The notes beneath the pieces were generated by a model that was given only the letters and a program-made list of their open reading frames with translations, did not search any database and was not told the origin of the DNA. Below are positions 52,940 through 64,000 of a stretch of DNA of 64,000 nucleotides, one piece after another; within the stretch, counting starts at the first letter, position 1; every line of letters starts with the position of its first letter. Made by a program: the position numbers and the translations under genes. Source of the stretch: Pseudomonas sp. (GTDB lineage Bacteria; Pseudomonadota; Gammaproteobacteria; Pseudomonadales; Pseudomonadaceae); the NCBI RefSeq assembly GCF_017744435.1, contig NZ_JAGIBG010000001.1:62001-126000 (forward strand). The letters run 5' to 3'.

Positions 52940-53985
52940 GGGCGGCCTCCTTGGGTGAGCAACAGCAGTTCCTGTTCCAGTTCGCTGACCATGCGCCCGG
53001 TCAACGCCAGCTCCAGCGAGCGTTGCTGGCCGCAGAGGTGGCGCTCGGCCTGCTGCAGGGCGATCACCGCCCAGCGCAGGTGGGCCATGACCTGCCAGAA
53101 GCGCAGCGTGTCGTGGTCCAGCGCCAGTGGCGAGACGCTGCGGTAGCCGGCGAGCAGGTCGTCGAGGTGGCCGACGCCGCCGGCCTCCAGGTCCGGCCGT
53201 GCGAAGCGCCAGCAGCGCGCGGTGAACCAGCCCAGGTCTTCGCGGGGGTCGCCCCAGCCGGCGAACTCCCAGTCCAGCACGCCGCTCAGCGCACCGGCCT
53301 CGACCATGTAGTTGCCGGTGCGGTAGTCACGATGGATCAGGCGCGCCGCCATGGGCGCGGGCTTGTTCAGTTCGCACCAGCGCAAGCCCCATTCGATGAT
53401 CGGGTGGCTGCCCGGCAAGGCATCCAGATAAGCGCGGTACTGATCGACGCTGGCCTGCACCCCATCGGCCAGCGGTGGCGGCAGGAACGCCAGCGCCGCG
53501 TGCGGCGGGCGCAGCTGATGCAGGCGCGCCAGGTTGGCCCCCAGTTCCCGGCACAAGGCCGGGTTACCCTCGGGCACGCCCTGGGCGCTGGTCAGACGGT
53601 GGCCGCCGGCGCTGCCGGCCAGGGCCTGCATGATGAAAAAGTCGCGCCCGATCACCTCGGGCGACTGGCACAGCCACAGCGGCGCAGGCACCTTGACACC
53701 CGCCTGGTGCACGGCGCTGAGCACGGCGAACTCCTGCTCCCGGCTCATGCTGGCCGCCACGGCGGAGGCTGCGTCAGTGCGCAACACCCAGCGCTGCGCA
53801 ACACCGGCTACCTCCGCCTCGATCAGCCAGTTCTCCTGGATGGCCCCGCCCGACAAGCGCTCACTGCGGATGATGCGCACCGGCTGACCGTGAAGGCGCG
53901 CCTGTAGATACGCAGACAGCACCGCATGGGCGTCTGCGACGTCGATGCGAGCGCTGGTTTGCTGCGCGAAATGACTGTTTTGCAT
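52936..53985 (-). CDS. Aminoglycoside-phosphotransferase-fold kinase (LvaA-like, ACAD10/11 kinase domain)
   Basis: This 349-residue protein has the APH/choline-kinase fold. ARLIHRDYRTGNYMVE is the catalytic loop and SGVLDWEFAGWGDPREDLG the metal-binding aspartate region, both close to bacterial LvaA and to the kinase domain of ACAD10/11. Family knowledge says such kinases phosphorylate 4-hydroxyacyl-CoA to prepare it for elimination by the partner dehydrogenase. The ATG at 53985 follows GGGA at seven bases; a GTG four codons earlier is possible. It is the first gene of the leftward five-gene operon and is divergent from the LuxR gene. Confidence 0.83.
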   Translation of the reverse strand: MQNSHFAQQTSARIDVADAHAVLSAYLQARLHGQPVRIIRSERLSGGAIQENWLIEAEVAGVAQRWVLRTDAASAVAASMSREQEFAVLSAVHQAGVKVPAPLWLCQSPEVIGRDFFIMQALAGSAGGHRLTSAQGVPEGNPALCRELGANLARLHQLRPPHAALAFLPPPLADGVQASVDQYRAYLDALPGSHPIIEWGLRWCELNKPAPMAARLIHRDYRTGNYMVEAGALSGVLDWEFAGWGDPREDLGWFTARCWRFARPDLEAGGVGHLDDLLAGYRSVSPLALDHDTLRFWQVMAHLRWAVIALQQAERHLCGQQRSLELALTGRMVSELEQELLLLTQGGRP

Positions 53986-54117
53986 GGTCGGTCCCACTCA
54001 CTGTTCACACGTACCAGAGCACTAAGCAAGAGGGTTGCCAGCTTTTTCGACAATCACTAAATCGTTACAAATCAGATAGTTATGATTTACAAACACCTAC
54101 AAGAACGACGTGCCAGC

Positions 54118-54162
54118 GCAAACCTGAACAGCGCCGCTGCAAACCTGAAACGGCCGTTCAGG
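54118..54162. promoter_or_regulatory. Direct repeats in kinase-operon / LuxR divergent promoter
   Basis: GCAAACCTGAA occurs at 54118-54128 and again at 54139-54149, exactly 21 bp apart (two helix turns). An inverted TTCAGG follows at 54157-54162. MalT-type activators bind tandem direct repeats, so these are probable sites for the LuxR protein encoded at 54250. Confidence 0.55.
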
Positions 54163-54249
54163 CCTGCACTGCCCTCCCCTGCGAAATTTACCCGCACAGG
54201 TGGCGGGCTCGGCTAGGATGTCTGGCCGAACCGATGGAACCTGCCAGCC

Positions 54250-56898
54250 ATGCATCCTCCCGTGCTCAAACCGAACCAGTTGCGCCCGCCTGCCGAGCCG
54301 CCGAAGGGTCTGGTGCGTGGACGGCTGCTTGAACAACTGGCCACTGCCCTGGACGAGGGCGGCGTGGTGCTCCTGCAAGCGCCGCTGGGCTATGGCAAGA
54401 GCACCCTGCTCGGCCAGTTCGCCCGCCAGTTGTCCACGCCCTGGGCCTGGTTGCGCCTGACCCGCGCCGAGAACCAGCCACTGGCACTGCTGCTGCACCT
54501 GCACGCAGCGTTGCAGCTGCCTGCCGAGCAACGCACCACGCACCCGCCCGAGCACCTGTGGAGCCTGATCCTGGCCGACCTGGAAGCCCGGCAACACCCG
54601 CTGACGCTGCTGCTCGACGACCTGCACCTGCTCACCGCCGCACCCGCCTGGCAGTACCTGGACACGCTGTTGCACGACCCGCCACCTGGGCTGCGCCTGG
54701 TCGCCGCCAGCGAAGGCCCGCCCACCCTGCCCCTGGCCCACCTGCACCGCGACGGCCGGCTCAGTGTGCTGGGCGCCCGCGACCTGGCCCTGGACAGCGA
54801 AGAAACGCATCAGCTGGCGCGGGCCCGTGACGTCAACCTGGGCAGCGATGCCCTCTACCAACTGCGCGCCGGCAGCGAAGGCTGGCCCAGTGGCGTGCTG
54901 TTCTGGCTCGAGGCCTACCGCAAGGCGCTGCACAGCACCGGCGAGGCGCCCGCCGACCTGCGCCCGATTACCCGCCAGGCCTATGCCCATGCCCGGCAGT
55001 TTCTCGAAGAGGAACGCCTGCAGCAGTTGCCCTTGCCGTTGCGCACGTTCCTCGAGCACACCGCCGTGGCCCAGGTATTCGATGCGGGCCTGGCCAGCGA
55101 GCTGGCCACCCATGCCGATGTCCCTGCCGCGCTGCGCCAGCTGCAACGCCTGGACCTGATCATCGAGGTGCCCCAGGGCAGCCACGCCGAGTACCGCTAC
55201 CACCCGGCCCTGCGCAACGGCCTTTACCAGCGCCTGGAGCAACGCGCCCCCCAGCAGCTGCGCCAATTGCACCGCCAGGCGGCCCACTGGCTGCTGGCCC
55301 AACGCCGCTTCACCGAGGCGATCTACCAGTTCGGTCGTGCCCGCGACCTGGACGCGGTGCTGAGCATCGTCGACCGGCATGGTTTCGAGCTGCTGCGCGA
55401 GGGCAAGGTCAACACCCTGGTCGATGTGCTCGACGAGGTTGCCGGCCACGGCGGCAACGACAGCTTCACCCTGGCGGTGACCGAAGCCTCCACCGTGATG
55501 GTCACCAACGATATCGCCCAGGCCTGCCAGTGCCTGCACCAGCTCTATGCCCTGCAGCGCCGTCAGGGGGTGCCGCGCAACCCCGAGCGGGTGCAACAGA
55601 CGGTGATGTTCCTGCGCAGCCGCCTGGCCTATCTGGGCGGCAACCTGGAGCACGCCCTGGCCCTGACGGCGCGGGCACTGCAAGCGTTTCCCCAGCACAA
55701 CGCGGCGCGCTCGGTGCTGTATTTCGACCGCGCCAACTGCCTGGCCGCGCTCGGCCAGTTGCAGCAGGCCCACGCCGAAGGCAGCCGCGCCCTGCGCGAA
55801 CTGCAGGGCTTCGGCCTGAACGGTTACACCAACCTGCTGCAACTGCTGCTGGCCCAGATCGAATTGGCCCAGGGCGCAAGTGACGCGGCCTGGGCGCGCC
55901 TGCAAGGCATGGCCGACCAGCCCGACACCGGCAGCTCGGGGCGTTTCTATGAACTGTTCCGCCACCTGGGCCAGGGCCTGGCACTGCTGCAGGGCAACCG
56001 CCTGGCCCAGGCGCGCCAGGCCCTGGCCCAGGCCGAAGTGCTGGCCCTGGGTTTCCCCCACAGCGCCGCGCTGCCCTGGGTGTTCCACCACCAGGCATGC
56101 CTGCACTGGGCGCTGGGTGAAACCGCCCAGGCCAAGGCGCGCTGGACCGAGGTGCGCCGGCTGACCCGGCAGTACCGCCTGTTCACCCTCTACCGCACGG
56201 CCGGGGCATGGCTGGCGCGCCTGGCCCTGCGCGACAACGACCAGGACTACCTGCCCGACTGGCTCGATCAATGGCACTGGTGCCGACGCCAGTATGGCGA
56301 GCAACGGTTGCCCGAAGAGTGGCTCGCCTATGCCTGGGTGCAACGCCACCTTGGCCAGCGCGACAAGGCCTGGCAGATCCAGCAGAACCTGCAAGCCCAG
56401 GCCGAGGCACAAGGCAACCGCCGCCTGCTGCTCGAGGCGTTGCTGCTGGATGCCGCCCTGCAGCAAGACCATGACCACGCCCTGCGCAGCCTCGACCAGG
56501 CGCTGCAACTCGCTTGCGCGCACAGCTTCGGGCAACTGCTGCAGTACGAGGGCGATGCGTGCCTCGAGGCCCTGCGCCAACTGCTGCTGCCGAGCGTGCG
56601 CGAGCGCCTGGGCCTGGAAGCCCCGGCGCCTTCGCGCGAGCAGCTCAATGCCCTGTTCCGGCCGCTGCTGGCCAGCAAGGAAAACGCCGCAAGCGCGCTG
56701 ATCGTGCCGCTCTCGCGCCGTGAGCTGGAAGTGCTGCAGCGCATGGCCCGCGGGCAGAACAACGGGCAGATCGCCGAGGCCATGTTCATCAGCCTGAGCA
56801 CGGTCAAGACCCACATCAACAACCTGTTCCGCAAGCTCGACGTGGCCGACCGCGACAGCGCCCTGTGCTCGGCCCGCGAGCTGCAACTGCTGGGCTGA
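54250..56898 (+). CDS. MalT/AlkS-type LuxR-family ATP-dependent regulator
   Basis: This 882-residue protein is a large ATP-binding LuxR regulator. Residues 41-58 hold Walker A (LLQAPLGYGKSTLLGQ), followed by a STAND-type NTPase with LTLLLDDLHLL as Walker B. A long middle section of TPR-like helices (about 330-800) probably senses the inducer. The last about 60 residues are a LuxR HTH (LSRRELEVLQRMARGQNNG, then FISLSTVKTHINNLFRKLDV). Length equals that of AlkS-like proteins. It is divergent from the kinase operon and upstream of the DmdC-like gene, so it probably activates one or both. The Shine-Dalgarno before 54250 is weak. Confidence 0.9.
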   Translation: MHPPVLKPNQLRPPAEPPKGLVRGRLLEQLATALDEGGVVLLQAPLGYGKSTLLGQFARQLSTPWAWLRLTRAENQPLALLLHLHAALQLPAEQRTTHPPEHLWSLILADLEARQHPLTLLLDDLHLLTAAPAWQYLDTLLHDPPPGLRLVAASEGPPTLPLAHLHRDGRLSVLGARDLALDSEETHQLARARDVNLGSDALYQLRAGSEGWPSGVLFWLEAYRKALHSTGEAPADLRPITRQAYAHARQFLEEERLQQLPLPLRTFLEHTAVAQVFDAGLASELATHADVPAALRQLQRLDLIIEVPQGSHAEYRYHPALRNGLYQRLEQRAPQQLRQLHRQAAHWLLAQRRFTEAIYQFGRARDLDAVLSIVDRHGFELLREGKVNTLVDVLDEVAGHGGNDSFTLAVTEASTVMVTNDIAQACQCLHQLYALQRRQGVPRNPERVQQTVMFLRSRLAYLGGNLEHALALTARALQAFPQHNAARSVLYFDRANCLAALGQLQQAHAEGSRALRELQGFGLNGYTNLLQLLLAQIELAQGASDAAWARLQGMADQPDTGSSGRFYELFRHLGQGLALLQGNRLAQARQALAQAEVLALGFPHSAALPWVFHHQACLHWALGETAQAKARWTEVRRLTRQYRLFTLYRTAGAWLARLALRDNDQDYLPDWLDQWHWCRRQYGEQRLPEEWLAYAWVQRHLGQRDKAWQIQQNLQAQAEAQGNRRLLLEALLLDAALQQDHDHALRSLDQALQLACAHSFGQLLQYEGDACLEALRQLLLPSVRERLGLEAPAPSREQLNALFRPLLASKENAASALIVPLSRRELEVLQRMARGQNNGQIAEAMFISLSTVKTHINNLFRKLDVADRDSALCSARELQLLG

Positions 56899-56932
56899 CC
56901 TGCACCTGGCCCTCCACCTGGCCCCGACGCCG

Positions 56933-56963
56933 ATTCCACCCGCCATTCCACCCCGGGGGTGGA
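56933..56963. promoter_or_regulatory. Direct and inverted repeats upstream of the DmdC-like gene
   Basis: ATTCCACCC occurs at 56933-56941 and 56945-56953. The second copy is also one arm of a perfect dyad TCCACCCC-G-GGGGTGGA (56947-56963). It lies 59 bp before the start of the acyl-CoA dehydrogenase gene at 57022, in the 123-bp gap after the LuxR gene. An activator or repressor site is likely; a LuxR terminator is possible but lacks a T-run. Confidence 0.5.
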
Positions 56964-57021
56964 CGCGGCGCCGGGGCCTGCCTGTTACAACATGCCGAGT
57001 CCACCCAGACAGGAGTTCGGC

Positions 57022-58809
<1,788 letters not shown>

Positions 58810-58825
58810 TACAACCGCGCTGGTT

Positions 58826-58858
58826 ACCACGGCCTGCACCCTCCGGGCCGTGGTTTTT
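58826..58858 (+). terminator. Rho-independent terminator 1 after the DmdC-like gene
   Basis: ACCACGGCC-N11-GGCCGTGGT forms a perfect 9-bp stem followed by TTTTT. It lies 16 bp past the stop codon. Confidence 0.9.
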
Positions 58859-58860
58859 CG

Positions 58861-58897
58861 GGTGGCGGCACGCGCTCCGGGCCGCCACCTGGTTTTT
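58861..58897 (+). terminator. Rho-independent terminator 2 in tandem
   Basis: GGTGGCGGC-N11-GCCGCCACC forms another perfect 9-bp stem followed by TGGTTTTT. It begins 2 bp after the T-run of terminator 1, so the two act in series before the FadB-like gene. Confidence 0.85.
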
Positions 58898-58965
58898 CCA
58901 TTCGTCCTGGCCAGGGCGAGGTGCACGACGCCTGCCCCGCCCCAATAACAAGAAGGTTCCCACCC

Positions 58966-61068
<2,103 letters not shown>

Positions 61069-61102
61069 GCGGTTCACCCCAGGTATTGAAGGAGCACCGA
61101 GC

Positions 61103-62287
61103 ATGAAAGAAGCCGTCATTCTCTCCACCGCCCGTACCCCGATCGGCAAGGCCTTTCGCGGCGCGCTGAACAACACCCGCTCGCCGAGCCTGGCCGCGCA
61201 CGCCATCCAGGCGGCGGTGGCACGCGCCGGCATCGAGGCGGACGAAATCGAGGACCTGGTGATGGGCACCGCGCTGCCCTCCGGCACCGCCGGCTGGAAC
61301 CTGGGCCGCATGAGCGCACTGGCCGCCGGCCTGCCGGTGTCGGTCAGCGGCCAGACCCTGGACCGCCAGTGCGCCTCCGGGCTGATGGCGATCGCCACGG
61401 CCGCCAAGCAGATCATCGTCGATGGCATGCAGGCGACCATCGGCGCCGGCCAGGAAAACATCAGCGCGGTGCAGGCACGCAACCTGGAATGGGCGCTGGG
61501 CGAGCAGGACAGCAACGTGATCCAGCGCGTGCCCCACGCCTACATGCCGATGCTGCAGACCGCCGAGCATGTGGCCCGGCGCTACGGCATCAGCCGTGAC
61601 GCCCAGGACGCCTACGCCCTGCAGTCGCAGCTGCGCACCGCCCTCGCCCAGCGCGACGGCTTGTTCGAGGCCGAGATCGTGCCGGTGACCGCCCGGCAAT
61701 TGCTCAAAGACAAGCAGACCGGCGAGGTCAGCTACCGCGAGGTGACCCTGGCGCAGGACGAAGGCAATCGCCCACAGACCCGCCTGGACGACCTGACCGG
61801 CTTGAAGCCGGTGCTCGAAGGCGGCTGCATCACTGCGGGCAATGCCAGCCAGCTGTCCGACGGCGCCAGCGCCTGCGTGCTGATGGACGCGCGCCTGGCC
61901 GAGCAACGCAACTTGCGGCCAATCGGCCTGTACCGGGGCATTGCAGTGGCCGGCCTGGCCCCGGAAGAGATGGGCATCGGCCCGGTATACGCCGTGCCGC
62001 GCCTGCTCAAGCAGCATGGGCTGAAGGTGGACGACATCGGCCTGTGGGAGCTCAACGAAGCCTTCGCCTGCCAGGTGCTGTACTGCCGCGATCAGCTGGG
62101 TATCGACCCGATGCGGCTGAACGTCAACGGCGGCGCCATCGCCATCGGCCACCCCTACGGCATGAGCGGCGCGCGGATGGTCGGGCATGCCTTGCTCGAA
62201 GGCAATCGGCGCGGGGTGCGCTACGTGGTGGTAACCATGTGCGTGGGCGGCGGCATGGGTGCCGCCGGCCTGTTCGAAGTGCTCTGA
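61103..62287 (+). CDS. Acetyl-CoA acetyltransferase / 3-ketoacyl-CoA thiolase
   Basis: This 394-residue thiolase has nucleophile C90 ([11 protein letters not shown]), active-site H350 ([15 protein letters not shown]) and C380 ([15 protein letters not shown]). It cleaves or condenses 3-ketoacyl-CoA with CoA, the last beta-oxidation step. Chain-length preference is not clear from sequence. AAGGAG lies upstream of the ATG at 61103; it follows the FadB-like gene by 34 bp. Confidence 0.9.
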   Translation: MKEAVILSTARTPIGKAFRGALNNTRSPSLAAHAIQAAVARAGIEADEIEDLVMGTALPSGTAGWNLGRMSALAAGLPVSVSGQTLDRQCASGLMAIATAAKQIIVDGMQATIGAGQENISAVQARNLEWALGEQDSNVIQRVPHAYMPMLQTAEHVARRYGISRDAQDAYALQSQLRTALAQRDGLFEAEIVPVTARQLLKDKQTGEVSYREVTLAQDEGNRPQTRLDDLTGLKPVLEGGCITAGNASQLSDGASACVLMDARLAEQRNLRPIGLYRGIAVAGLAPEEMGIGPVYAVPRLLKQHGLKVDDIGLWELNEAFACQVLYCRDQLGIDPMRLNVNGGAIAIGHPYGMSGARMVGHALLEGNRRGVRYVVVTMCVGGGMGAAGLFEVL

Positions 62288-62303
62288 GACAAGGACCGAC
62301 AAC

Positions 62304-63077
62304 ATGCATGCAAACACATTTTCCTTGGCCGGCAAGACCGTGCTGGTCACCGGAGCTTCCAGCGGCCTGGGCGCGCATTTCGCGCACCTGGCCCAGGCAG
62401 CGGGTGCCCGCGTGGTGCTGGCAGCTCGCCGGGTCGAACGCCTGCAGGCGCTGGCCGAAGCGCTGCAAGCCAATGGCGGTGAGGCGCTGGCGGTGACACT
62501 GGACGTGACCCGACGCGACAGCGTCGAACAGGCCTTCGACCAGGCCGAGGCGCGCTTTGGCGTGGTCGACGTGGTGATCAACAATGCCGGCATCGGCGAC
62601 CCGGGGCGCTTTCTCGATCTGAGCGAGCAGGACTGGCAGCGCATGCTCTCGACCAACCTCGACGGCGTGTTCCATGTGGCCCAGTGCGCCAGCCAGCGCC
62701 TGGTCAAGGCCGGCAAGCCGGGCAGCATCGTCAACATCGCCTCGATCCTCGGCCTGCGGGTCGGCAGCGGCCTGAGCCATTACTGCACGGCCAAGGCCGC
62801 CGTGGTGCAACTGACCAAGGCCATGGCACTGGAGCTGGCCCGCTACCAGGTCCGGGTCAACGCCATCGCCCCTGGTTATTTCAAGACCGAGATGAACGCA
62901 GACTACTTCGACAGCGAGGCCGGCCAAGGCTACATCAGGGGCCAGGTGCCGCTGCGCCGGCTGGGGCAACTGCATGAACTGGACGGCCCGCTGCTGTTGC
63001 TGGCCAGTGATGCCGGTGCATTCATGACCGGCAGTATCGTCGCCGTGGATGGCGGGCAGCTGGTAAACCCGCTGTAA
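62304..63077 (+). CDS. SDR-family oxidoreductase
   Basis: This 257-residue short-chain dehydrogenase has VLVTGASSGLGAHFAH as the cofactor motif, VVINNAGIGD and the active-site serine before YCTAKAAVVQLTKAMALE. It ends with AVDGGQLVNPL. It lies 16 bp after the thiolase gene. It probably acts on a hydroxyacyl- or ketoacyl-CoA of the same pathway; the exact substrate is unknown. Confidence 0.88.
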   Translation: MHANTFSLAGKTVLVTGASSGLGAHFAHLAQAAGARVVLAARRVERLQALAEALQANGGEALAVTLDVTRRDSVEQAFDQAEARFGVVDVVINNAGIGDPGRFLDLSEQDWQRMLSTNLDGVFHVAQCASQRLVKAGKPGSIVNIASILGLRVGSGLSHYCTAKAAVVQLTKAMALELARYQVRVNAIAPGYFKTEMNADYFDSEAGQGYIRGQVPLRRLGQLHELDGPLLLLASDAGAFMTGSIVAVDGGQLVNPL

Positions 63078-63107
63078 CGCCGTGATCGCTCGAGAAAAGG
63101 AGCCTGT

Positions 63108-64000
63108 ATGTCCGTTACCGCTGACCTGCCCCGGGTGGTCGCGCTGGTCACCCACCTGCACCGCCCCGCCGCGCCCAGCCGCATGGCGCAACTGATCGAG
63201 CAGGTCAGCGCCGACTACCGGCAGCAGGCCCGTATCGAGGTGATAGAGACCACCCTGGCCGACCTGCTGCCGCTGGCACGCGAGCTGGAACGCCGCCAGC
63301 AGGCAGACGTGATCCTCTGTTCGGGGGCCGCCGCCGATTACCTGCGCCAGCACCTTTGCACCACGGTACGCACCCTGCACCTGGGCGAGTTCGACCTGAT
63401 TCGCGCCCTGGTGCAGGCCCGCGACCGTGCCAGCAAGGTGGGCATTCTCAGTTTTGCCCAGCCCTACCCGGAACTGGCCGCGATGCAGGCGCTGTTCACC
63501 CTGCAGATTCGCGAACACACCTATACCCGCCTGGAGCAGGCGCGGGATCAGGTCGAGCGCCTGGTCGCGGAGGGTTTCGAAGTCATCATCGGCTCGCCAA
63601 CGATTTGCCAGCTGGCCGACGAAGCGGGCGCCCAAGGCGTACTGGCGCTGGATGCGCAAAGCCTGCGGCACACCTTCGACAGCCTGTTGACCCTGGGCAC
63701 CAAGCCATTTGAAGCGCCCCTGCGCCGCGTGCCACGACGTGCTCGTGAACACCCTGACGTGCAGCCGTTCAAGGCCCGTCATCGCTTCGAGCAGATGCTC
63801 GGCGACGCCCCGCCCTTTCGCGCCACCCTGCACCTGGCCCAGCGATACGCGCAAACCGACGCCACGGTGCTGATCACCGGCGAAAGCGGCACCGGCAAAG
63901 AGTGGCTCGCGCAAAGCTTGCACAACGCCAGCGCCCGCCAGCATGCGCCGTTCGTGGCGATCAACTGCGCGGCGCTGCCGGAGTCGCTGCTTGAAAGTGA
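63108..64000 (+). CDS. Sigma-54-dependent activator with PrpR-like N-domain, cut at window end
   Basis: Only about 297 codons are in the window; the gene continues past base 64000. The N-terminal part (MSVTADLPRVVALVTHLHRP, then VILCSGAAADYLRQ and KVGILSFAQPY) resembles the PrpR_N effector domain of propionate-type activators. The start of the AAA+ domain follows near residue 235, with Walker A ITGESGTGKEWLAQ. AAGGAG lies five bases before the ATG. Position at the end of the beta-oxidation genes suggests it activates this cluster with sigma-54 in response to an acyl intermediate. Confidence 0.85.
   Translation, partial: MSVTADLPRVVALVTHLHRPAAPSRMAQLIEQVSADYRQQARIEVIETTLADLLPLARELERRQQADVILCSGAAADYLRQHLCTTVRTLHLGEFDLIRALVQARDRASKVGILSFAQPYPELAAMQALFTLQIREHTYTRLEQARDQVERLVAEGFEVIIGSPTICQLADEAGAQGVLALDAQSLRHTFDSLLTLGTKPFEAPLRRVPRRAREHPDVQPFKARHRFEQMLGDAPPFRATLHLAQRYAQTDATVLITGESGTGKEWLAQSLHNASARQHAPFVAINCAALPESLLES

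Noticed and set aside
58905..58940. Possible sigma-54 promoter before the FadB-like gene
   Set aside because: A TGGCC and a later GGTGC are present, but the GG to GC distance is 12 bases where 10 is required.

Overview
The window is GC-rich bacterial chromosome that looks like the Pseudomonas putida group. The support is the gene content (aromatic, betaine and acyl-CoA catabolism, many LysR/AraC regulators), the codon use, and three head-to-head REP pairs built on the CCTGTGGGAGCGG-type core of that group. I read about 55 genes. I see no rRNA, tRNA, CRISPR array, intact prophage or intact insertion sequence. Most of the window is well-ordered catabolic operons. Two lower-GC orphan genes (17858-18583 and 26173-26931) and one probable IS-end remnant (18737-18853) are the only accessory-looking pieces.

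Layout, left part. 1-2067: start of a 5-oxoproline (pxpA/pxpB) operon with a divergent LysR gene. 2235-8393: a complete 3-hydroxybenzoate/gentisate cluster (mhbM, mhbI, mhbT, mhbH, mhbD, divergent mhbR). 8576-12162: a stand-alone GH13 trehalose-synthase-like enzyme, a riboflavin synthase alpha paralogue and a DUF1275 membrane protein. 12166-16607: a ProP-type transporter divergent from an amine oxidase/MFS pair. 16669-17643: a zinc-type HemB resembling the E. coli enzyme.

Middle part. 18854-26060: a six-gene operon (StcD-like demethylase, DddP-like M24 protein, four-gene polar amino-acid ABC transporter) divergent from a TetR regulator across a clear palindromic operator. I propose that it takes up and breaks down a methylated onium compound (betaine or sulfonium). 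27411-33507: a RIO-like kinase, a LysR gene, an exported amidohydrolase, a TorF-type porin, a PACE efflux protein and a TauD-like dioxygenase. 33544-44412: a seven-gene operon (outer-membrane DUF1302, DUF1329, YCF48-like propeller, MMPL/RND transporter, acyl-CoA ligase, BKACE enzyme, AraC regulator). It reads as transport, activation and cleavage of a hydrophobic acid. A paralogous AraC gene lies just beyond it at 45307.

Right part. 46387-49710: a translationally coupled operon of MFS, DsbA-like, Rieske and YeiH proteins. 49901-53985: a kinase, DUF6285, histidine phosphatase, acyl-CoA dehydrogenase and SDR operon that resembles the levulinate lvaABCD module with a phosphatase inserted. A MalT/AlkS-type LuxR regulator (54250) is divergent from it. 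It is followed by a beta-oxidation set (DmdC-like dehydrogenase, FadB-like enzyme, thiolase, SDR) and the start of a PrpR-like sigma-54 activator cut by the window end. Together 49901-64000 looks like a dedicated hydroxy- or oxo-acid degradation region.

All functions are inferred from motifs and family knowledge recalled without database searches.
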